Positions 1-5,480 of a DNA stretch of 9,690 nt are shown in pieces. Below the pieces are notes generated by a model. It ran no database searches, was not told the origin of the DNA, and saw only the letters and a program-made list of their open reading frames with translations. This DNA comes from JBIOJM01 sp044450785 (GTDB taxonomy: Bacteria > Planctomycetota > Planctomycetia > Isosphaerales > Isosphaeraceae). Numbering within the stretch: position 1 is the stretch's first letter; each line of letters begins with the position of its first letter. A program made the translations under genes and the position numbers. The stretch spans positions 1 through 9,690 of the forward strand of contig JBIOJM010000373.1 of assembly GCA_044450785.1 (NCBI GenBank), written 5' to 3'.

Positions 1-19
1 GCCCCGACGCTCGACTGTC

Positions 20-604
20 TTAGCGCGCCGGGCACCCGCCCAGGTTGGCAAGGTGGTGCACGCCCCAATGTGTCGCGACTTCTCGCAGGCGGGCTCGGCT
101 GGCCGCAAAGAAGCGGCCGAGAAGCCGGCCCCGGCTGAGCTTCTCCAATCGCGCCCACCAGCTCTCCGCGCTGCTTCCGAGCCGATCAAAGATCCCCGCG
201 AGCTCGCGAGAAATGGCGGCCTTCCCCTCGCGGAACAGCCGACCGGTGTAGTCGACCAGAAGGAGATAGCTTCCCAGCGAGAATCCTGCCAGCATGCCTT
301 CGCGAGACGAATCCAACTGACGTCGGTCCTCAATCGGGCACAGCGACAGTGACTCTTCCAGACCGGCTGCCGCTCGCGAACCCGCCACGCTGCCACTGAA
401 CGCCGCTTCGAGCCGAGCGATCTGGCCCTGGTCCTCAACGTGCCCCACGCGCGTTTTGATCGACGTGTACCCGCTCGTTTCAGGAACCAGAGCGATTCCG
501 GCGGCCACCGGGTTCAGATCACTGTACGCACAGACGGCCAGGAGCGATTCGTCGTCGAGAATCGCCACGCTCTTGAAGCGCCCCTCGAAGAACGCACCAC
601 GAGC
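20..604 (-). pseudogene. C-terminal half of a RAYT/Y1-type transposase
   Basis: This is the C-terminal part of a REP-associated (IS200-like, Y1/HUH) transposase. Such enzymes act on single-stranded hairpin DNA with a paired HUH metal site and one nucleophilic tyrosine. The open frame begins right after the TGA at 605-607 and reads ARGAFFEGRFKSVAIL, a family-typical stretch. It continues through CAYSDLNPVAAG, whose Tyr is the likely nucleophile (the family usually has Ile where this copy has Ser). It ends with the family-typical tail HHLANLGGCPAR and a proper stop, so the 3' end looks intact. The N-terminal HUH half is absent here but lies at 1612-1998 on the same strand. The GTG at 568 is only the first start-like codon in the remnant, not a real start. 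The piece is almost certainly inactive alone. The family call rests on remembered sequence patterns. Confidence 0.85.
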
Positions 605-1062
605 TCAAACAATGCTCGTCCAGTGCCGCGCGTCGCAGTAACGGGCCAGGTGACCCACATTCTCCGTCGCCACGATGATCTGATCGCCCGGTTGACCGAT
701 CGTGACTGCACAAGCTGCCACGATAACGTCGGCGTCGAGGGCCTCAGGCGAGGCGGTTGGTAAGCCGTGCTGGCGGGCGTCGGCCCAGAACACGGTTGCG
801 TGCCGCCAGACGAGCGTAAGCACAGGAAAGTACGAAAGCCCCCCGATGTCACGAGATCATCGAGCCGGCGAAGGGATGCAACTGCTCCGATGCGTGTTAA
901 CTCACGCCTTACTTCGTAATCGGCAATCTCGGGAACTACCACCACGACGCCCCGAGCGATCAAGCCTCGGAACCAGCCACGGCATTGATCCGGGATCGGC
1001 GAACCGTGACGTCCGCAAGCCAGTCCGAGCGGGCCGGAGTCAAGAAGCACAATCTCCCGCAT
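605..1062 (-). pseudogene. PIN-domain toxin, frameshifted
   Basis: This is a PIN-domain (VapC-like) ribonuclease toxin split over two frames. The first frame starts at ATG 1062 and carries the N-terminal strand with Asp8 (IVLLDSG) and an acidic helix (PEIADYEVRRE, residues 44-54). The second frame picks up at about 840 with LSYFPVLTLVW. It continues through EALDADVIVAA and VATENVGHLARY, which hold the usual later acidic and Asn positions, to the TGA at 605. The two halves join if one base is added in the six-G run at 839-844 (minus strand), giving about 152 residues, a normal PIN length. The start lies 3 bases past the antitoxin stop, the tight coupling usual for toxin-antitoxin pairs. Frameshift causes could be mutation, sequencing error, or slippage at the G_GGG_GGC heptamer. 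The stop codon directly abuts the transposase remnant downstream. Confidence 0.82.
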
Positions 1063-1065
1063 GAC

Positions 1066-1305
1066 TCAGTAATAGTCCTTGAACAGCGGCCGATGGGGAC
1101 GCATCGCATCGATGCCGCGCATCCACTCTTCGTCGGGAGGGTCGCCCGGATTGTCGGGGATCCGTTCGATTTCGTCAATCCGACGCAATGCCGACTCGAT
1201 GTACTGGCGATGCTCCTCCTCAGTCATTTGCCGCAATTTACCGTCTGGCCCACAACAAGATGCCGGCAACGGCCCCGGTCTTAGATCGAGCATTCTTCGT
1301 TCCAT
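1066..1305 (-). CDS. Putative antitoxin of the PIN toxin pair
   Basis: This small acidic protein of 79 residues lies immediately upstream of the PIN toxin, with 3 bases between its stop and the toxin ATG. Position, size and a charged Glu-rich helix (TEEEHRQYIESALRRIDEI) suit the cognate antitoxin. The C-terminal tail (PHRPLFKDYY) is the kind of extended, disordered segment that could wrap the toxin. No recognisable AbrB, RHH or HTH DNA-binding domain is visible, so its fold is not assigned. The start chosen is ATG 1305, with GGAGG 11 bases upstream; ATG 1293 is an alternative, and an in-frame extension to 1371 looks unlike coding sequence. With the toxin frameshifted, this gene may be a surviving solitary antitoxin. 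The functional call is inferred from context. Confidence 0.7.
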   Translation of the reverse strand: MERRMLDLRPGPLPASCCGPDGKLRQMTEEEHRQYIESALRRIDEIERIPDNPGDPPDEEWMRGIDAMRPHRPLFKDYY

Positions 1306-1573
1306 GATCGTGACAGCCTCCGTTTCCACACCCGAGGATCCCAAGAAGGCGGCAGGCACGCCCCACGCCAAGGGACGAATCGCGCGTGCCTATCGCCCGA
1401 CAACAAACCGCTCGAAGCGACACCTGGAAGGACTCGTAAACGACTCAGCAAGAATCCCGGCCCCGGTCGATTTCGCGTTCGGACCTACCCCCGCCGATTC
1501 GGGCAAGCCCTTCGAAACGACAGGGCACTCTGACGACACCGCAAACGATCACACTCACCGTGCGGTTCATCTC

Positions 1574-1604
1574 ATTGTACCCTTTCCGGAAAGCCGCATG
1601 GCAA
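1574..1604 (-). promoter_or_regulatory. Candidate promoter for the toxin-antitoxin pair
   Basis: On the minus strand, TTGCCA (1599-1604) and TACAAT (1574-1579) each match the sigma-70 consensus at five of six positions. The spacer is 19 bases, slightly long. The site begins 8 bases past the truncated transposase half and faces the antitoxin gene, leaving a leader of about 260 bases. I see nothing else supported in the gene-free stretch 1306-1611. Confidence 0.3.
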
Positions 1605-1611
1605 CCCGGTT

Positions 1612-1998
1612 TCATTGCAACCGCTCGCGAGCTGTCGCCACCCACGCTGTGTCCTTGAGCCGAGCTTGAACCCAATCATCGGAAATCGGCAGCGGCTGTC
1701 GGGATTTATCGCGAGGCGGAAAGAGCCGCCCCCAGCGCCGCACAACCTCCTCGTCCGACCAACATTTGGCGACCTCCGGGTCAAGCCGCAGTAACAAATG
1801 CAGGTGATTCGTCATCGCCGCGAACCCGCCGACGGCCACGGCGAAGATTTGGGCAAGCTCTTCGATCCGATTTTCAATCCAGGCTTTACGGTCCTCGGGC
1901 ACCTCGGTGAGCAAGTCCGCGCCGCGCACGCATTTTGACATGCAGTGGTACCACCGGGTCACGCAGGGGTCGACGAGATGCGAGCGAGCGATTGTCAT
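1612..1998 (-). pseudogene. N-terminal half of a RAYT/Y1-type transposase
   Basis: This is the N-terminal half of a REP-associated Y1 transposase. It starts at ATG 1998 (MTIARSHLVDP), with GGAGA about 7 bases upstream; a possible ATG at 2028 adds ten non-conserved residues. The HUH signature is visible as MTNHLHLLLRL (about residues 67-77). The family segment WSDEEVVRRWGRLFPPRDK follows, and the frame stops at TGA right after ARERLQ (1612), where the family normally continues with about 24 more residues before FFEGRFKS. That downstream part, beginning GAFFEGRFKS, is found at 20-604. The two pieces are therefore probably one gene interrupted by the toxin-antitoxin cassette, although two separately decayed copies of the same family cannot be excluded. 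It is presumably inactive, because the Tyr half is detached. The adjoining gap 2029-2169 contains nothing I can support. Confidence 0.85.
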
Positions 1999-2169
1999 GG
2001 GAAGTCTCCAAGGATGATGTACAAACACTACCCAGGCGGCGAGTCAAGTGCGCACCACAAACTCGCACCTGGATTGCCGGCTTCTTGATCGCGATGATTC
2101 AGAAATGATTGGCCGCGAGTCGTTTACGGCTGCGCGTGAATTGTGTGTCCTTTTGTCCTTCCAAGTAAG

Positions 2170-2703
2170 TTACGAGCCTTTCAACAGTTCTTCCCAGCTC
2201 GTGAGATCCGGCCGCAGGATCCGCTCGCCGAGGGATTCGAGACGGTCCACGTCCTGAATTGCTTCCAGGGCAGCGGCAGTCGCGGGGTCAGGTTCTCCGT
2301 ACTGTTGAGTACCAAGACGGACTAAGAACCTGCGAGCTTCAGCAACCGAGCCCTCCCTGAGGATTCTCTCGTATGTCGTCGATTGATGCATGATTTGTAC
2401 TCCTTCCAGGAGACGCATCGCCTGCTCTTCAGAATAACGGAGCCCCATCAACAACCACGTAGCGGTCCAAAGTTTGGCAGCCAGGGGAGGTGGCTCTCGG
2501 TTGATCCGATCGCCCATGCGCTGCACCAAGGCGGGCAGGTCCGGCACGCTCACGGCGGCGAGTGGTGCCAGCGGGACCAGCTCGACGCCCGCGGTCAAGT
2601 AGACCTCGGGATCATCCTGCCACAGCCGAACCACCTTGTAATTATAGCGATTCGTTTGCCAACCGTCAGGCAAATTACGCTCAATTGAACTCCACGCGCA
2701 CAC
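2170..2703 (-). pseudogene. Truncated Rpn/DUF4351-family nuclease, C-terminal part
   Basis: This is the C-terminal portion of an Rpn-family (recombination-promoting nuclease / transposase_31-like) protein of the type abundant in planctomycetes. The recognisable segments are YKVVRLWQDDPE, ELVPLAPLAAVSVPDLPALV, KLWTATWLLMGLRY, STTYERILREG, and a DUF4351-like tail with YGEPDPATAAALEAI and WEELL. Family members are usually near 300 residues and begin with a PD-(D/E)XK nuclease core of roughly 120 residues. That core is missing here. The open frame begins directly after the E1 alpha stop codon, in the same frame, and family similarity starts within about a dozen codons (IERNLPDG). The GTG at 2703 with GGAAGGA just before it could drive expression of a 177-residue stub, but catalysis is not expected. 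It is most simply a gene fragment cut by rearrangement at the E1 alpha boundary. Confidence 0.75.
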
Positions 2704-2727
2704 TCCTTCCCGATACAGCCGGGCAAG

Positions 2728-4140
2728 TCAGGCGAAGACATCCGTCGTCAGGTCATCGAGTGTCGGCAACGGCTGTCTGCGGGCCTCCTCGACGGCCGCT
2801 CGGAACCCGGCCTGGGCTTGCGCCCGGACTGCGTCGAGCTCGGCCTGGCCGGCAAGCTCGCGCTCGCAAAGCAGCCGCTCCAGCCGGTCGATCGGGTCGC
2901 GGCCGAACCATTCTTCGCGCTCCTCCTTGGGTTGATAGTGGCAGGCGTCGCGCCGGGAGTGGCCGGTGCGGCGATAGGTGAGCAGCTCGAGCAACACCGG
3001 TCCCCGGCCGCGCCGGCAGTCGTCCGCGGCCGACCTGGCTGCCTCGTAGACCGCCAGGACGTCGTTGCCGTCGACCCGCTCGCCCTTGATGCCGTACGCG
3101 GCCGCCCGGTCGACGATCCGCGGGTTGCGCATCACGCCATCGACCCGCGTCGACGCGCCGTACAAGTTGTTCTCGCAGACCAAGAGGACCGGAAGGTCCC
3201 AGATGGCGGCCAGGTTCACACCCTCGTGAAATGCCCCCTCGGCGACGGCGCCGTCGCCGAAGAAGCATGCGACGATCCGCCGGCTCTTCTGCATCTTGAA
3301 CGCCAGCGCCATGCCGGCGGCGAGCGGAACGCCACCGGCAACGATCGCGATGCCGGGGACCATCCCCTTGTCCATGTTCCCCACATGCATGGACCCGCCT
3401 TTGCCCCGGCAGCAGCCGGTGGCTGCGCCGAACAACTCGAAGAGCAGCTCCTCGGTCGTCAGCCCCTTGGCGAGGGCATGCCCGTGGCCCCGGAAGGTGG
3501 AAGTGATGAAATCACTCTCGTCCAGGGCCGCGCAGACACCGACGGCCGTCGCTTCCTGCCCCTGGCATTGGTGGATCGTGCCCGGCATCGCCCCCTCCAG
3601 GAACAGGAACTTGACCCCCTCCTCGAATTCGCGGATCAAGACCATGCGCCGGTGAAGCATCAGCAAGAAGTCGCGCGTGTAATCCGAGGGGCTCACCGGG
3701 CGTGACGAGGCGGCCTGAACCTGACGGTTCCGCGCGAAGAACGAGACGCGCTGCGCACCGGTCACCGCGGCGGGACCGGTGCTGATGCCCGCTGTTCCAC
3801 GTTCGGGCACGGCCACGGGCCCGACCGGGCCCGGATCGCATCGAACGTCCAAGGCCGGCGCGGGATCCCGGCGAGTGGCCAGATTAGCCGGTGCTTCCTC
3901 CTCGACCTCGAATGTCGCGATGACCTGGCCGGAGGTCGCTTCTCCGCCGGCGGAAACCGCGATGGCAAGGAGCGTCCCGGTCACGGCCGACTCCACCGGC
4001 AGGATCGCCTTGTCGGTCTCGACCTCCAACAACGGCTGGCCGCGCCGCACGGTCTGGCCTATCTCGGCCAACCAACCCACCACAGTGACCGTGTCGTCCA
4101 CCGTCGACAGGTCAGGCATTCGCATCACGACATCCATCAT
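2728..4140 (-). CDS. 2-oxoacid/acetoin dehydrogenase E1 alpha with fused lipoyl domain
   Basis: This is the thiamine-diphosphate E1 alpha subunit of a pyruvate/acetoin-type dehydrogenase complex, 470 residues against roughly 320-370 for the usual subunit. Residues 1-80 form an extra biotinyl/lipoyl domain with Lys44 in ETDKA as the expected lipoylation site. Residues 81-150 are an Ala/Pro-rich linker of the kind found in E2 proteins. The E1 alpha domain follows: GTIHQCQGQEA (187-197), TFRGHGHALAKG (215-226), the ThDP/Mg motif from GDG (295-297) to NN (324-325), and YRRTGHSRRD (389-398). The C-terminus (LTTDVFA) looks complete. Start is ATG 4140 or 4137, after GGGG. Alpha subunits normally need an E1 beta partner, but none lies in the window, and a broken Rpn gene follows 24 bases on. 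Substrate (pyruvate, acetoin, branched 2-oxoacid) cannot be decided from sequence alone. It may share a transcript with the aldolase upstream. Confidence 0.9.
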   Translation of the reverse strand: MMDVVMRMPDLSTVDDTVTVVGWLAEIGQTVRRGQPLLEVETDKAILPVESAVTGTLLAIAVSAGGEATSGQVIATFEVEEEAPANLATRRDPAPALDVRCDPGPVGPVAVPERGTAGISTGPAAVTGAQRVSFFARNRQVQAASSRPVSPSDYTRDFLLMLHRRMVLIREFEEGVKFLFLEGAMPGTIHQCQGQEATAVGVCAALDESDFITSTFRGHGHALAKGLTTEELLFELFGAATGCCRGKGGSMHVGNMDKGMVPGIAIVAGGVPLAAGMALAFKMQKSRRIVACFFGDGAVAEGAFHEGVNLAAIWDLPVLLVCENNLYGASTRVDGVMRNPRIVDRAAAYGIKGERVDGNDVLAVYEAARSAADDCRRGRGPVLLELLTYRRTGHSRRDACHYQPKEEREEWFGRDPIDRLERLLCERELAGQAELDAVRAQAQAGFRAAVEEARRQPLPTLDDLTTDVFA

Positions 4141-4153
4141 CGATCCCCGGAAT

Positions 4154-4216
<63 letters not shown>

Positions 4217-4253
4217 CGGCTGCGGCTTGCCACTCCCCGCACCCCGCTCACCA

Positions 4254-5150
4254 CTACCCAAAGGCTTTCCCGCGGCAGCGAAGCCAGTCGATGCGTTCGA
4301 GCACGGCGTCGCGAACCGCGAGGCGCCCTGCCACGAGCGCGTCCTCCGGTCCTCCCATCCCGAGCAGCAGATGTGGATCGGAAGAGTCCCGGCCGAGTGC
4401 CGCGCGCATTGCCTTGAGGTAGCGTTGCTTGAGATAGGTGCCGAAATTGACCTTGGCGACGCCGAGCGTGATGGCCTCGCCCAAGGCTCCGGCGGCGATC
4501 CCCGTGCCGCCGTGCAGGACAAGGGGAACGGGTACCCGCCGGTGGATCTCCGCCAGCAGCCTCAAGTCAAGGCCCTGTTCTCCGGTCGTCTGAATGTGGA
4601 CATTCCCCACGCTAACGGCCAGGAGGTCGATCCCCGTCGCCGCGACGAACGCGGCGGCCGTCGCCGGGTCGGTGGGTGTACCGCGATTTGCCGGACCAGC
4701 GCCACCAGCCGCCCCGAGCGGCAGTTCGCCGACCTCGGCTTCGACGGCAATGTCCCGAGAGTGGCCGAGTCGAGTGATTGCGGCGACGCGGTCGATCAAT
4801 TCCGCGTAAGCGGCTTCGGGATCGGCAAGCATGACCAGGTTGAATCCCGCGTCCATGGCCGCGACGACCCAATCGTCGCGCGGGCACTCGTTGAAAATCA
4901 GACCGCAGGGTACCAGTGAAGACTGGGCAGCCGCTCGACCCAGGGCCGCATACAGGGCCAGTCGTTCAGCCACGGGGCGCGGACCGCTCAAGAAAGCACC
5001 GTTAAAACCGAGAATCACCGGCGAACGGGCCTGCTCGGCGGCGTCGACCACGCCTTGAAGCGATTCAAGGTTCCAGCTTTCGAAGTAGCCGACGGCATAG
5101 CCCCCCTCCAAGGCGCGCCGCATCATCGGGCCAATCGCTTCCAGGGGCAT
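4254..5150 (-). CDS. Class II fructose-bisphosphate aldolase family protein, variant active site
   Basis: This protein has the class II (metal-dependent) aldolase TIM-barrel fold, which cleaves ketose (bis)phosphates to dihydroxyacetone phosphate plus an aldehyde. Counting from the longer ATG at 5168, it has EGGYAVGYFESWN (21-33), the VEAEVGE strand (142-148), GNVHIQ with His191, LVLHGGTG with His219, and GVAKVNFGTYLK (236-247). His191 and His219 match two zinc ligands. The usual HLDHG motif, with the catalytic Asp and first zinc His, is instead IFNEC (91-95), so Asp is Asn93 and His is Glu94. MIDGS is replaced by MLADP (113-117). I prefer ATG 5150, where family similarity begins and GGAGA lies 8 bases upstream, giving 298 residues. 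The protein is full length with no frameshift. It may have another substrate or reduced activity. It lies 113 bases upstream of the E1 alpha gene on the same strand. Confidence 0.85.
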   Translation of the reverse strand: MPLEAIGPMMRRALEGGYAVGYFESWNLESLQGVVDAAEQARSPVILGFNGAFLSGPRPVAERLALYAALGRAAAQSSLVPCGLIFNECPRDDWVVAAMDAGFNLVMLADPEAAYAELIDRVAAITRLGHSRDIAVEAEVGELPLGAAGGAGPANRGTPTDPATAAAFVAATGIDLLAVSVGNVHIQTTGEQGLDLRLLAEIHRRVPVPLVLHGGTGIAAGALGEAITLGVAKVNFGTYLKQRYLKAMRAALGRDSSDPHLLLGMGGPEDALVAGRLAVRDAVLERIDWLRCRGKAFG

Positions 5151-5278
5151 GCACCGTCTCCGCGGCATCGCCAGCCGGAAAAGGAGAGGGTCCCCTTCAA
5201 CTCAAGTGCTCGAGACCTCCCCGATCCGACTCAACCTTACACAGGCCGAGGCGGCAGTTCCAGGCCCTTGGCCAGCGC

Positions 5279-5480
5279 AAAGGGGTCAGGAGCCGTGTTG
5301 GGTCTTCGTTCGGGGACGCCCCCGGGGGCGGAACAGCGACTCCAGGCGGAGGCGAGCGGCGACCTCGGCCTGCCGCGGCGCCGCTCCGAAGGGCTGACCG
5401 CGTTGGATGCTTCGCCGCACAGGTTTCTCTTCCATTTTATCCAAGAACGGCTCCTGAGCCCTTTATTGTTTGACCCCTTT
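5279..5480. repeat. REP-like inverted repeats bracketing a transposase tail
   Basis: AAAGGGGTCAGGAGCCGT (5279-5296) is repeated in inverted orientation at 5447-5464 with 17 of 18 bases matching. A third copy of the core, TGACCCCTTT (5471-5480), lies 16 bases beyond the second in the same orientation. The inner 150 bases encode the RAYT tail listed separately. This is what a decayed RAYT-plus-REP unit or miniature derivative would leave. The outermost copy lies inside the last codons of the kinase gene. The repeats are seen directly; the REP interpretation is inferred. Confidence 0.7.
5286..5435 (-). pseudogene. C-terminal tail of a second RAYT transposase
   Basis: This 49-codon open frame reads from ATG 5435 to TGA 5286. 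Its product contains VRRSIQRGQPFG (6-17), AEVAARLRLES (23-33) and FRPRGRPR (35-42). This matches the extreme C-terminus of REP-associated Y1 transposases, where an RG-x-PFG motif is followed by a LGLES-x-RPRGRP-like basic end. The HUH and Tyr regions are absent, and the frame upstream soon runs into the kinase stop (TAA, 5463-5465). It therefore cannot be an active enzyme. It is of a different RAYT subtype from the fragments at 20-604 and 1612-1998, whose tail is HHLANLGGCPAR. The TGA stop lies inside the flanking inverted repeat. The assignment relies on remembered family patterns. Confidence 0.65.

Noticed and set aside
1435..2128. 12-bp inverted match GAGTCGTTTACG (2117-2128 against 1435-1446) flanking the transposase N-half
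   Set aside because: A few 12-bp matches are expected by chance in a window this size; no extension or further copies were seen, so it is not called as element ends.
2818..3705. Long plus-strand open frame opposite E1 alpha
   Set aside because: It is antisense to a gene with clear family motifs; its product has no recognisable domain, and long antisense frames are expected at this GC content.
5317..5330. Perfect 14-bp palindrome CGCCCCCGGGGGCG as a terminator or operator
   Set aside because: It lies inside the codons for the RPRGR part of the transposase tail, has no T run, and is explained by the coding constraint of that motif in GC-rich DNA.
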